DNA of 64,000 bases, from NCBI RefSeq assembly GCF_022213955.1, contig NZ_JAKNTW010000042.1:1-64000 (forward strand), read 5' to 3'. Positions 36,371 to 44,698 of the stretch are shown one piece after another. This stretch comes from Dolomitihabitans soli (lineage in GTDB: Bacteria > Actinomycetota > Actinomycetes > Streptosporangiales > Streptosporangiaceae). The translations under genes and the position numbers were made by a program. Below the pieces are notes generated by a model. That model searched no databases and was not told where the DNA came from. It saw nothing but the letters and a program-made list of their open reading frames with translations. The stretch's first letter is position 1. The number at the start of each line of letters is the position of its first letter.

Positions 36371-37156
36371 CTATTCCCAGCGGAACCAGCGGACCGCGAC
36401 GAACGCGCACACCGTCGCATAGGCCGCCAAGGTCAGCAGCGGTACGGCGGACGGAAAGTGACCCAGGTACGCGTCCTGGAACGCCCCCATGCCCGCGCCG
36501 AGCGGGGTGTAGTGGGCGATGTTCGCCAGCAGCGGCGGCATCTGCGAGATCGGTATCCAGAGTCCGGCGAAGAACATCATCGGGAAGAACAGCACCGTGC
36601 CGATCGCCGTGGCCGGGCCACGCCCGGGCGCGAGCGCGGTGATCAGCAGGCCGATCGCGAGCAGCGCGGCCGCCGCGAGCAGCCAGGCGAGGGCGAAACC
36701 GGGAAGGTGCTTCGGCAGGTCGACGCCGAAGCCGAACCCGGCCACCGCGAGGAACAGGACCATCGCGACGACCGCGATGGCGAAGTTGGCCACGAGCTGG
36801 GCGGCTAGCACGCGGGCCGGGCCGACCGGCGTGGTCCGCATCCGCCGCAGCACGCCGTTCTCCCGGTATCCCGCGAGCGTGGTCGGCAGGGAGGCCGTGG
36901 CCAGGATGGCCAGATTGAACAGGATCAGGACAGGCACGTACAGGTCGAAGTACGTCAGGCCGCCGCCGGCCTCCACGGGCTCCCGCAGGTCGGGGACGCT
37001 GCCGAGGACGATCAACAGGATCAGCGGGAAGCCGATACCCCACAGGGGGCCGACCTTGTCCCGGACGCACAACGTGCTCTCGGCCTTGATGAGCCGCCAC
37101 GTCGCGGAGCCTCGCTCGGCGGTGACGGGGGGTGCGGCGGTGCGCAGGGCTGACAT
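36371..37156 (-). CDS. ABC-2 type exporter permease
   Basis: A 261-aa permease with six predicted helices and the ABC-2 signature region LGAGMGAFQDAYLG preceded by FFPMMFFAGLWIPISQMPPLLANIAHYTPL, typical of DrrB-like drug or lipid exporters. It lies 30 bp after the ATPase gene on the same strand. Start ATG 37156. Confidence 0.9.
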   Translation of the reverse strand: MSALRTAAPPVTAERGSATWRLIKAESTLCVRDKVGPLWGIGFPLILLIVLGSVPDLREPVEAGGGLTYFDLYVPVLILFNLAILATASLPTTLAGYRENGVLRRMRTTPVGPARVLAAQLVANFAIAVVAMVLFLAVAGFGFGVDLPKHLPGFALAWLLAAAALLAIGLLITALAPGRGPATAIGTVLFFPMMFFAGLWIPISQMPPLLANIAHYTPLGAGMGAFQDAYLGHFPSAVPLLTLAAYATVCAFVAVRWFRWE

Positions 37157-37186
37157 GGGTATGAGGTCCTCTCTCTCTGCGAGTTG

Positions 37187-38107
37187 TTACCGCGGGCCGG
37201 GTTCGAGGCGCTTGCCGGTCAGCTGGACGAACGCGTCCTCCAGGCTTGCCTGCTCGACACGCAGCTGTTCGGCCACGATCTGGTTGCGGGCCAGCACGGT
37301 GGTGACGGCGTTGAGCGCGTTGTCGTTGCCGTTGACGATGACCAGCTCGCCCCGGCGGGTGACGCCGGAGACGTCGGGCAGGCTCGTCAGCAGGCGGTCG
37401 TCCATCGGCCTGGACGGGCGGAACTGGATCCGCTGCTCGATGCGCGCCCGCTCGGTCAGACCGGCCGGGGTGTCCACCATGACGACGCGGCCGGCGTCGA
37501 TCAGCGCGAGCCGGTCGCACAGCCGCTCGGCCTCCTCCATGAAGTGGGTGACCAGCACGATCGTCACCCCACGAGAGCGCACGCCCTCGATCAGGTCCCA
37601 GGTGTCGCGCCGGGCCTGCGGGTCGAGACCGGTGGTGAGCTCGTCGAGGATCGTCACCCGGGGGCCGCCGATGAGCGCCAGCGCGATCGAGAGCCGTTGT
37701 TTCTGGCCGCCGGACAGCTTGGCGTACCTCGTCTTGGCCTTGTCCGCCAGGCCGAGGCCGTCCAGCAGCGCGCGCCAGTCGGCGGGCTCGGGGTAGAAGG
37801 AGCTGTAGAGCTCCAGGGCCTCGGCGACCTGTAGCCGCTCGGGGAGGTGGCCGGCCTGCAACTGGACGCCGAGCCGCCGGGTCAGCTCGGCGCGGTCCCG
37901 GAGGGGGTCGAGCCCGAGCACCTTGATCTCACCGCGATCCGGCGTGCGGAGGCCCTCGATGCACTCCACGGTCGTCGTCTTGCCGGCGCCGTTCGGGCCG
38001 AGGATGCCAAAGATCTCACCCTCCTGGACGGTGAGCGAGACGTCGTCGACGGCGACCTTGTCCGCATAGCGCTTGTGGAGGTCGCGTACCTCGATCACTG
38101 GTGGCAT
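37187..38107 (-). CDS. ABC exporter ATP-binding protein (DrrA-like)
   Basis: A 306-aa ATPase. Walker A GPNGAGKTTT, signature LSGGQKQRLSIALALIG, Walker B VTILDELTTGLDPQARR with Asp-Glu, and the switch His in VLVTHFMEEAERL. The C-terminal 70 residues match the DrrA regulatory extension. GGAAGG precedes ATG 38107. It heads the operon ATPase-permease-kinase-regulator, a layout in which the two-component system usually controls its own exporter. Confidence 0.93.
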   Translation of the reverse strand: MPPVIEVRDLHKRYADKVAVDDVSLTVQEGEIFGILGPNGAGKTTTVECIEGLRTPDRGEIKVLGLDPLRDRAELTRRLGVQLQAGHLPERLQVAEALELYSSFYPEPADWRALLDGLGLADKAKTRYAKLSGGQKQRLSIALALIGGPRVTILDELTTGLDPQARRDTWDLIEGVRSRGVTIVLVTHFMEEAERLCDRLALIDAGRVVMVDTPAGLTERARIEQRIQFRPSRPMDDRLLTSLPDVSGVTRRGELVIVNGNDNALNAVTTVLARNQIVAEQLRVEQASLEDAFVQLTGKRLEPGPR

Positions 38108-38189
38108 GCCCGTCCTTCCGGCGATGTGCTGAGGCTCCTCAGCCTGCTATGACCAGCGCTTTTCCGGCATCGACCAGTGGACGGGACCT

Positions 38190-38215
38190 GGCGATCCACC
38201 GATCGGTGGATCGCC
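38190..38215. promoter_or_regulatory. 26-bp perfect palindrome
   Basis: GGCGATCCACCGA followed by its exact inverse complement, 83 bp upstream of the ABC operon. Probably the binding site of a dimeric regulator. A nearby leftward frame (38095-38301, HLMVSVVWRTAIHRS) faintly recalls the end of a TetR protein and could be a remnant. The stretch 38108-38338 has no other gene. Confidence 0.6.
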
Positions 38216-38338
38216 GTCCGCCAGACGACGGACACCATGAGGTGGGCGATGATCATCGGCGCCGTGGTGCTCGGGTCGGGACCGGCGTCCTCAACCTGCA
38301 TCTCGGCCGCCGGCGCGTGTGATGGCGCGCCGGTCCGC

Positions 38339-38497
38339 TCAGTACCCGCTGCGGCGGGGGGCCGCGGTCGGGCGGCGGGAGAGGTTGGTCCGGCCCGTGG
38401 GCTTGAGGTCGCGCGCCGGGTGCTCGTTCCGGTGCGACGACCGGGCCTGGTGGTCGGTCTTGGCCTGGGTGATCGAGGCGGGGAGTTTGATATGCAT
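38339..38497 (-). CDS. possible 52-aa basic protein
   Basis: ATG 38497 follows AAGGAG at good spacing and lies 17 bp after the RibD-C gene, so it would be co-transcribed. The product (MHIKLPASITQAKTDHQARS, then 30 residues rich in Arg, Pro and Thr) is basic and polar with no membrane segment. No family recognised; a small accessory protein, a peptide precursor, or chance are all possible. Confidence 0.4.
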   Translation of the reverse strand: MHIKLPASITQAKTDHQARSSHRNEHPARDLKPTGRTNLSRRPTAAPRRSGY

Positions 38498-38514
38498 GCT
38501 TTCTCCTTGTCGTT

Positions 38515-39087
38515 CTAAGCCCTGGTGAGCCAGGTGACCTGGGCGCCGTTGTCGAAGGACTCACGCCGGGCGGGAGTGAACAGGGTGGGGCGGAACTGTC
38601 CGGAGAACATGGGGATGCCCGTGCCCGCCACCACGGGGTAGCTCTTGAGGATGATCTCGTCGATCTCCGGGAGCAGGGAGGCGGCGAGTTTGCCGCCGCC
38701 GCAGAGGTAGATGTCCATGCCGGTGTCCTCGGCCTTCAACCGCCGGACGAGCTCGATCGGGTCGCCTGTCTCCACCTGCACCGTCGGGTCGTCGATCGTC
38801 AGCGTGCTGGAGACGACGTACTGGCGCAGATGGGAGTACGGGCTGGTGGTGGGGACGTCCAGGGCCGGCTCGTAGGTGCCGCGCCCCATCACCAGGGTGT
38901 CGAAGACTTTGTTGGGCACGCCGTCGAGGCCGACGAGCTTGCGGACGTGGGTGGGGAGCGTCTCGGGATATCGGGTGTTGATCCAGGCGGCCATCTGGTC
39001 CGACAGGGGGTAGAAGTCGAACTCGGCGTTGGGTCCCGCGATGTAGCCGTCGAGCGAGACGGCGACGTAGTACACAAGCTTTCGCAT
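38515..39087 (-). CDS. RibD C-terminal / dihydrofolate reductase-like protein
   Basis: A 190-aa protein of the DHFR-like RibD-C family: MRKLVYYVAVSLDGYIAG at the start, VMGRGTYEPAL (NADPH-site Gly-Arg), then GMDIYLCGGGKLAASLL and the C-terminal end. NADPH-dependent reductase, substrate unknown. AAGGAG precedes ATG 39087. A palindromic site at 39103-39142 lies directly upstream and probably binds a regulator; its centre sequence AGTACT also occurs in the MFS operator region. Confidence 0.88.
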   Translation of the reverse strand: MRKLVYYVAVSLDGYIAGPNAEFDFYPLSDQMAAWINTRYPETLPTHVRKLVGLDGVPNKVFDTLVMGRGTYEPALDVPTTSPYSHLRQYVVSSTLTIDDPTVQVETGDPIELVRRLKAEDTGMDIYLCGGGKLAASLLPEIDEIILKSYPVVAGTGIPMFSGQFRPTLFTPARRESFDNGAQVTWLTRA

Positions 39088-39102
39088 TCGATCAGCTCCT
39101 TA

Positions 39103-39142
39103 TGTAGTACTTTGTTTGGAGTGATTTAAACGTAGTACTACA
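39103..39142. promoter_or_regulatory. inverted repeat upstream of the RibD-C gene
   Basis: TGTAGTACT (39103-39111) and AGTACTACA (39134-39142) are perfect inverse complements; the right half contains the 10-bp palindrome GTAGTACTAC (39132-39141). Position covers the expected promoter of the leftward gene. Confidence 0.6.
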
Positions 39143-39226
39143 AGCGGAGTGGTGTCAAGCGCGGAGGAATCCCGAGCGGGCGGCAGGCACTGATCGAGGC
39201 GCGCAGGACGAAACCCGCTATCCCGC

Positions 39227-39257
39227 TTGCGTTGGAGTGCGCTCCAACTCCTACTCT
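39227..39257 (+). promoter_or_regulatory. MerR-type promoter and operator
   Basis: TTGCGT (39227-39232) and TACTCT (39252-39257) are 19 bp apart, the stretched spacing of MerR-controlled promoters. The 18-bp perfect palindrome GTTGGAGTGCGCTCCAAC (39231-39248) fills the spacer. The ATG follows 7 bp after the -10, so the mRNA is nearly leaderless. Confidence 0.8.
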
Positions 39258-39264
39258 CGTTTCT

Positions 39265-39657
39265 ATGGCCAGTGAAAAGCCACTACCTGCGGAAACGCTC
39301 ACCATCACGGAAGTGGCCGACAGTACCGGACTGTCGCCCGACACCCTCCGCTACTACGAGAAGGCCGGGCTCATCAGCCCGATCGACCGCACCGCCGGCG
39401 GCAGGCGCCGCTACGCCACGACCGACCTGGCCTGGATCGAGTTCCTGCTCCGACTGCGCGACACCGGCATGTCCATCGCCGACATGCAGCACTTCGCCGA
39501 ACTGCGGCGAGCGGGCACCGCAACGGTCCCCGACCGACTGGCCCTGCTCCGCGACCACCGCATCCGGCTGGACGAACGCATCGCACACCTGCAAGCCAAC
39601 GGTCACGCACTGGACGACAAGATCCGTCACTACGAGCATCTCCTGGGGGACGCGTGA
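39265..39657 (+). CDS. MerR-family regulator
   Basis: A 130-aa regulator. HTH and wing: LTITEVADSTGLSPDTLRYYEKAGLISP and GGRRRYATTDLAWIEFLLRL, then the antiparallel dimer coil (LLRDHRIRLDERIAHLQANGHALDDKIRHYE). No effector Cys, so it is not a metal sensor; the NmlR/stress subgroup is likely. ATG 39265 is 8 bp after its own MerR-type promoter, implying autoregulation. Its stop overlaps the start of the CMD gene (GTGA). Confidence 0.9.
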   Translation: MASEKPLPAETLTITEVADSTGLSPDTLRYYEKAGLISPIDRTAGGRRRYATTDLAWIEFLLRLRDTGMSIADMQHFAELRRAGTATVPDRLALLRDHRIRLDERIAHLQANGHALDDKIRHYEHLLGDA

Positions 39658-40058
39658 ACCGCGAACAACAGTACGAGCACGGCCTGAAAGTACTCCAGCA
39701 GGTCGACGGAGCTGCCGGGCAGAAGGTCGTCGACTCGCTGGCCGACATCTCACCCGAACTCGGTCACCAGGTCGTCTCCTGGGCCTTCGGCGAAATGTAC
39801 GCTCGCCCCGAACTCGCCCCCCGCGACCGGCAATTGGTCACCCTCGGCATGCTCACCGCCCTCGGCGGCTGCGAGCCCCAACTCGACGTCCACATCAACG
39901 CCGCCCTCAACGTAGGTCTCACCCCCGTCGAGATCACCGAGGCGCTCCTGCACGCCTCCGTCTACTGCGGCATGCCCCGCGCGCTGAACGCCACCTTCGT
40001 CGCCAAGAACGTCTTCAACCAGCGCGGCCTGCTCCCGGTCGACAACGCCACCACCTGA
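39654..40058 (+). CDS. carboxymuconolactone decarboxylase family protein
   Basis: A 134-aa all-helical CMD protein. The family core is RDRQLVTLGMLTALGGCEPQLDVHINAAL followed by GLTPVEITEALLHASVYCGMPRAL. Members include gamma-carboxymuconolactone decarboxylases and AhpD-like peroxidases; only a single Cys occurs in the first motif rather than CxxC, so decarboxylase/dehydratase-like or unknown chemistry is likelier than peroxidase. GTG start coupled to the merR stop, so expression follows the MerR switch. Confidence 0.87.
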   Translation: MNREQQYEHGLKVLQQVDGAAGQKVVDSLADISPELGHQVVSWAFGEMYARPELAPRDRQLVTLGMLTALGGCEPQLDVHINAALNVGLTPVEITEALLHASVYCGMPRALNATFVAKNVFNQRGLLPVDNATT

Positions 40059-40137
40059 CCGGCCCGGACCACCGACAGGGCCCCGGGACCTGAATCCGGG
40101 AAACGATCACGGCTGACCCGGGACTGGCCGGCCGTAC

Positions 40138-40155
40138 TCGTGAACACCCCACCCA
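40138..40155 (+). repeat. 18-bp direct repeat, right copy
   Basis: Identical to 31561-31578. It runs straight into the att-flank hairpin repeat, just as the AICE attR core does. Confidence 0.65.
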
Positions 40156-40245
40156 GGGCCGTTCTTGAAACGGCTTGAGAGACGTTGACGGAATCCCGTC
40201 TGATCATCTTGATCGGATGGGATTCCGTGGTGTTCAGGGCTGTGG
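40156..40245. repeat. att-flank hairpin repeat, copy 2
   Basis: Closely related to 29205-29290. It contains the small hairpin GGCCGTT..AACGG and the long inverted repeat GACGGAATCCCGTCTGATCA / TGATCGGATGGGATTCCGTG. Base changes relative to copy 1 keep the pairing. It lies where the CMD transcript should end. Confidence 0.75.
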
Positions 40246-40490
40246 GCCGCTGGATGGGCCGGATCGCGTCAGGGTGTCACCAGTGACGCCACGTCATGAC
40301 TTCACCCTGCGACATGTCATGGCGGGGTCGTGACGTGGTCGCACTGCCGGAAAAGTGCCGCGACGGCTGTAATCGACCATATGAAGCACTACGTCCGGCC
40401 GCCGGCACGCTGGATCGGCAGGCGGCCGCCGGGATCGAGCGGCTCACATGCCGGCGGGCGGCGATCGCCGGCCCGCGCCGCCACGGCGCG

Positions 40491-40712
40491 ATGCCCGAGC
40501 TCGGCCCGGACACCCCGGACGAGGAGATCGGGCCGCTCGCCGAGGACATGGTGGCGCACTATCTGCCCCTCCTGAAGAACGTCCCCGACACCGAGGTCGG
40601 CGCCGACGCGCCCTCGATGCTCGCCGCCTTCGGCGAGCACATGCTCAACGACCAGCAGCGCCGCGCGAACCGGCTGTTCCAGGAGCGGATGACCAACCCG
40701 GACGAGCGCTGA
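40491..40712 (+). CDS. possible 73-aa protein or gene remnant
   Basis: Frame with natural-looking sequence (DEEIGPLAEDMVAHYLPLL, then LAAFGEHMLNDQQRRANRLF) but no ribosome site before ATG 40491. It may be the tail of a lost regulator or enzyme. The rest of 40246-40770 has no gene I can support. Confidence 0.35.
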   Translation: MPELGPDTPDEEIGPLAEDMVAHYLPLLKNVPDTEVGADAPSMLAAFGEHMLNDQQRRANRLFQERMTNPDER

Positions 40713-40771
40713 TCACGCCTCCCGACGGCCCGTCTACGCCCATGCCCATCTAGTTCATAGAAAGAAATCAG

Positions 40772-42238
40772 ATGCGAAAAGCCCTGACAGCCCTGGCCGT
40801 CGCCGCCGTGGCGACGACCCTCCTGCCGGGAGTGCCGGCCGCGGCGACGGCCACGCCGAGCGCGGTGCGATGGGGGCCGTGCCCGGAGAACGTCGCCGCG
40901 CCCGGTCTGGAGTGCTCGACGCTCAAGGTGCCGCTGGACTACCGCAAGCCGGACGGGCGGAAGATCGAGGTCGCGATGTCCCGCCTGGCGAGCAAGGACC
41001 CGGCGCGGCGGCGCGGCGTGCTGCTGCTCAACCCGGGCGGCCCGGGCGCGGCGGGCCTGCGGTTCCCGGTCGATCTCGTGGCCGCCGGTCTGCCGCGGAG
41101 GGTGCTGGACACCTACGACGTGATCGGATTCGACCCGCGCGGCGTCGGCCACAGCACGCCGGTGACCTGCGCTCTGACGCCGGAGCAGCAGTTGCGGGGC
41201 AACGTCCCGCCGTACGCGCCCACCGCGGCCGACGTCGCGAAGCGGGCAGCGGAGGTCAAGGCCATCGCCAGGCAGTGCGCCACGTCGAAGACGGCGTTCA
41301 TGCTGCCGTACGCCACCACCGCCAACACCGCCCGCGACATGGACCGCATCCGGCAGGCACTGGGCGAGCCGAAGCTCTCCTACCTCGGCTACTCCTACGG
41401 CAGCCAGCTCGGCGCGGTGTACACCACACTGTTCCCGCAGCGCAGCGACCGGATCGTGATCGACAGCAACCTGCCCCCTGGCGGCATCAACCACGAGGAC
41501 AGGAGTCTGTTCGCCCGAGGCGTCGAGGACCGGCTCCCCGACTTCGCCGAGTACGCCGCAGCCCACCCCGAGTACGGGCTGGGCAGCACGCCAGAGCGCG
41601 TGACCGAGAAGTACTTCGAGCTCGCCGAACGGTTGGACAGGACACCGGTCCAGGGAGCCGACGGTGCGATGTTCCGAATGGCCACGTTCGTCATGCTCTT
41701 CCGCGACGCGACTTTCCCTGCGCTGGCCGAGCTCTGGAAGTCGACCGACACCGGCCAGTCGTCGACACCGTCGTCGTCGGCATCGAAGGAGGCCGCGCCC
41801 AGTTCGGACAACTCGTTCGCCAGCCACCTGGCCGTGGTCTGCGGTGACTCGCGCTGGCCCAGGTCAATCCGTACGTACCAGCGCGACGTCGAGATCGACC
41901 GGAAGCGGTACCCGATGTTCGGCGCGGCGGCTGCCAACATCCGGCCGTGCGCGTTCTGGCCGTCCGACCCCATCGAGCCGCCGGTGCGCGTCCATGACCG
42001 GGGTGCGTCGAACGTCCTCATGGTGCAGTTCCTGCGCGACGCGGGGACACCGCTGGCCGGCGCCAGGAAGATGCAGCGGGCGCTCGGCGACCGGGCCCGG
42101 ATGGTGACCGTCGACCAGGGCGGCCATGGTGTTTACCTGCTCGGCGAGAACACGTGCGCGGACACCGCGGTGACGACGTTCCTGACCACGGGGAAACGCC
42201 CGGTGCGCGAGCTGACCTGCGCGGCAGAGCCCGCCTGA
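40772..42238 (+). CDS. secreted alpha/beta-hydrolase, tripeptidyl aminopeptidase type (S33)
   Basis: A 488-aa exported enzyme. Signal peptide: RKALTALAVAAVATTLLPGVPAAATA (1-27). The hydrolase fold shows LLLNPGGPGAAG (oxyanion loop), VIGFDPRGVGHS and nucleophile Ser in YLGYSYGSQLG; the TAP-like C-terminal domain has VCGDSRWP and the final His in VDQGGHGVYL. Related Streptomyces enzymes (Slp/Tap) release tripeptides outside the cell. Cys residues of the C-terminal domain are conserved. ATG 40772 follows AGAAAGAAA, a weak ribosome site. Confidence 0.9.
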   Translation: MRKALTALAVAAVATTLLPGVPAAATATPSAVRWGPCPENVAAPGLECSTLKVPLDYRKPDGRKIEVAMSRLASKDPARRRGVLLLNPGGPGAAGLRFPVDLVAAGLPRRVLDTYDVIGFDPRGVGHSTPVTCALTPEQQLRGNVPPYAPTAADVAKRAAEVKAIARQCATSKTAFMLPYATTANTARDMDRIRQALGEPKLSYLGYSYGSQLGAVYTTLFPQRSDRIVIDSNLPPGGINHEDRSLFARGVEDRLPDFAEYAAAHPEYGLGSTPERVTEKYFELAERLDRTPVQGADGAMFRMATFVMLFRDATFPALAELWKSTDTGQSSTPSSSASKEAAPSSDNSFASHLAVVCGDSRWPRSIRTYQRDVEIDRKRYPMFGAAAANIRPCAFWPSDPIEPPVRVHDRGASNVLMVQFLRDAGTPLAGARKMQRALGDRARMVTVDQGGHGVYLLGENTCADTAVTTFLTTGKRPVRELTCAAEPA

Positions 42239-42252
42239 TCCGGTCCGCCGCG

Positions 42253-42543
42253 ATGGGCCTGCTCGCGCCCACCCTGGCCCGATTGGCCGAGATCTGGCGC
42301 GCGCTCGACACCGGCAACCTGGTGCCCCGGTCCGCCGCCGGCGAACAGCCGTCCGGTATGAACGGAGCGCCCGCCGACAACTACATCGCCGGCCAGTCGC
42401 ACGTGATCTGCAACGACTCCGACTGGCCGGAGTCGGTCCGGACCTACCAGAGCAACGTCGCGATCGACCGGATCCGGTACCCGATGTTCGGCGCGGCCGG
42501 GGCCAACATCACGCCGTGCGCGTTCTGGCCGACCGAGCCGGTC
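42253..42543 (+). pseudogene. truncated copy of the S33 peptidase C-terminal domain
   Basis: The frame reads ARLAEIWRALDTGNLVP, then VICNDSDWPESVRTYQSN, IDRIRYPMFGAAGANITPCAFWPTEP, parallel to residues about 310-410 of the preceding peptidase. Both N-terminal catalytic part and the C-terminal end are missing. The frame then runs into the 69-aa gene below. A relic of a tandem duplication. Confidence 0.75.
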
Positions 42544-42597
42544 CAAGATCACGAGGCGTGCTATTTTCCTGTAGCAGTCGATCGATGCGAGGCAGCG

Positions 42598-42807
42598 ATG
42601 TTCACGTACGAGTTCGCCATCGTCGAGTGGTTGTGGGATCAGCAGACCATCCGGGTCAACCTGCCCGGGAGCAAAGAGCGCATGTTCTCCGGCAGCTACG
42701 ACGAGTTGGTCGCGGTGCTTTCCGAACTCGGTGGTCAAGGCTGGGACGTGGCCACGTGCGCGGCCACCGGCAACTGGCTGTTCTGGACGCTGCGACGCCA
42801 GCGCTGA
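42598..42807 (+). CDS. 69-aa hypothetical protein (DUF4177-like)
   Basis: MFTYEFAIVEWLWDQQTIRV followed by LVAVLSELGGQGWDVATCAA. The ending 'LGxxGWD(V/L)' plus a Phe/Tyr-rich start is the pattern of small DUF4177-type proteins. GAGG lies before ATG 42598. The frame is continuous with the peptidase fragment upstream, but the start site shows it is a separate gene. Function unknown. Confidence 0.6.
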   Translation: MFTYEFAIVEWLWDQQTIRVNLPGSKERMFSGSYDELVAVLSELGGQGWDVATCAATGNWLFWTLRRQR

Positions 42808-42902
42808 AGCCATCGGCAAACGCTGGTGAGGCGGATGAGGTCTGCGGGGTTGTGCGGGCCTCGGCCCGCTGAGCGCTGCCGATGCCTGTTGAGCGGGGCC
42901 GA

Positions 42903-44693
42903 TCACGCTGTTTCGGCGCTGAGGGCCTGTGCCACGGGCCGGCGCGCCGCCAGGCGTGCGGGCAGGGCGGTGAGTGCCGCCGTCGCCAGGAGAGTCGCGA
43001 GTACGGCGCCGAGCAGCCAGGAAGAGGGGGGTACGGTCCATTTCCCGAGAGGGAACATCGAGTACAGGCCGATGCCCAGGGGAACGCCGATGATGGCGCC
43101 GGGCAGGCTGGGCATGAGCTGGGCGGTGGACAGCCCCGCGGAGATCTGCCCGGGGGTGGCGCCGAGCGTACGTGCGATGGCCATGTTCGCCCGGGCCTCT
43201 ATGGCAGTGGTCCAGGTGAACGTGATGGTGTTCACGACGGCGAGTGCGATCAGCAGGATGGTGACGGCGAGCATCAGCCGGCGGTCATGCTCGCCCCGCA
43301 GGTTGGGCAGGGCGGAGGAGCCATCCAGGCCGTAGCCCCTCTCCGGCTGGGCGTAGAGGGTCAGCAGGGCGACGATCGCGATCACTGTGGTGGCGGTGGA
43401 GCACGCCTGCAGTACGGCGCGGCCCGGCCGGCGGGCGGTCAGCCGCAGCCCGAGCAGAAGCGGCGTGGGCAGCAGCGCGGACAGCGCGGTGAGCCAGGGT
43501 CGGTGACGGGGCTGGTGTGCGGTGGCGGTCAGCGCCGTGACGGTCGCCGTACGCATGGCCCGCAGTGTGGGACGCAGTGTGGACAGCACCGCCACCGCCA
43601 CGGCGAGGACGGTCGCCGTGGCAACGGTGGCGCCGGTCAGCCCGGCGGCGTCGCCGATCCGGCTGGCGGTGGGGTTGGCGATGGCGGGCACGGTCAGGCG
43701 GGCGATCACCAGCCCCAGCGCGTCCCCGACCAGCGCCAGCGCCAGGTACTCGGTGAGCAGGACGGTGGCGATCAGGCCCGGGGCGGCGCCGACGGCCTTG
43801 AGCAGCCCGGCCCGGCGCGTCTGCTCGGCGGCGCGTCCCGCGGCCAGCGCGGTCACTCCGGTGATGGCCAGGAAGCTGAGCAGCCAGCTACCGACGACCA
43901 GGATCGGCTGGCTGGAGTTGAGGATGCGGGTGTCCTGCTCGGCCTTGAACTGCCAGGTATGCAAGTTCACCCTGGCGGTGGAGATGTGGTGGGCGTCGCT
44001 GAAGGCCTCGGTCGCGGCGGGGTGGCGCAGCTTGAGGTCCAGGGCCATGGTCACCGGGAGATCGTGGGACGACGCCAGGGCCTGGGCATCTGATCGGGTC
44101 ATCCAGGCCAGGCCGCTGTAGTCGCTGGGGCCGCCGCCAGGGCCGATCTGCGCCGCCCAGGGGTAGATGGAGGTGGCCGCGGTGACGGCGATCCCGACGA
44201 CGGGGTACGGCCGGCCGGCGATGGTGACGTGGTCGCCGACGCTGATGCCCAGCGCGGTGGCGAAGCCGCGTTCGAGGACCGTGCCGCCGGAGCGTACCCA
44301 ATGACCCGAGGTCACCAGCGGCCGGTTGACCGTGCCGGGCGTCTCGGCGAAGCCGTGCACCACCACTGGGGACGACGTGGAATCGCGCGTGGTGAGGTCG
44401 GCGTAGACGATGCGATAGGGGCCATGGTGGGCGATTACTTCGGGAGCGTTCGCCAGCGAGGTCAGGGCCGAGGTCACGGCGGGGCCCGTGTCGCCGGAGA
44501 GTGCCACCACGTCCGGCCCGGCGGTGGCCGCGCGGGTCTGCTCGTACAGCGCCTCGCTCACGCCGCGCAGGGACAGACCCAGTGTCATCGTGGCGGTGGC
44601 CACGGTCACCGCGAGCAGGAGCATCACGGCCTGGACCTTGTGCCGCCGCACGTCAGCCAGCACCAGACGCACGACGAGCACGAGAGAGCCCAT
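42903..44693 (-). CDS. FtsX-like ABC transporter permease
   Basis: A 596-aa MacB/FtsX-type permease. N-terminal helix (KVQAVMLLLAVTVATATMTLGL), a large extracytoplasmic domain (about 45-255) and further groups of helices, in a duplicated FtsX arrangement with a second core at about 440-590. The segments RRAGLLKAVGAAPG and ARTLGATPGQISAGL are the coupling-helix motifs that contact the ATPase. Such systems export peptides or transmit force to the envelope rather than import. Start ATG 44693, 5 bp after the ATPase gene. Confidence 0.88.
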   Translation of the reverse strand: MGSLVLVVRLVLADVRRHKVQAVMLLLAVTVATATMTLGLSLRGVSEALYEQTRAATAGPDVVALSGDTGPAVTSALTSLANAPEVIAHHGPYRIVYADLTTRDSTSSPVVVHGFAETPGTVNRPLVTSGHWVRSGGTVLERGFATALGISVGDHVTIAGRPYPVVGIAVTAATSIYPWAAQIGPGGGPSDYSGLAWMTRSDAQALASSHDLPVTMALDLKLRHPAATEAFSDAHHISTARVNLHTWQFKAEQDTRILNSSQPILVVGSWLLSFLAITGVTALAAGRAAEQTRRAGLLKAVGAAPGLIATVLLTEYLALALVGDALGLVIARLTVPAIANPTASRIGDAAGLTGATVATATVLAVAVAVLSTLRPTLRAMRTATVTALTATAHQPRHRPWLTALSALLPTPLLLGLRLTARRPGRAVLQACSTATTVIAIVALLTLYAQPERGYGLDGSSALPNLRGEHDRRLMLAVTILLIALAVVNTITFTWTTAIEARANMAIARTLGATPGQISAGLSTAQLMPSLPGAIIGVPLGIGLYSMFPLGKWTVPPSSWLLGAVLATLLATAALTALPARLAARRPVAQALSAETA

Positions 44694-44698
44694 GACGT

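Noticed and set aside
36336-37520. Upstream extension of the histidine kinase to 37520
   Set aside because: It overlaps the whole permease gene and has shadow composition; the TTG at 36335 with GGGAG is better.
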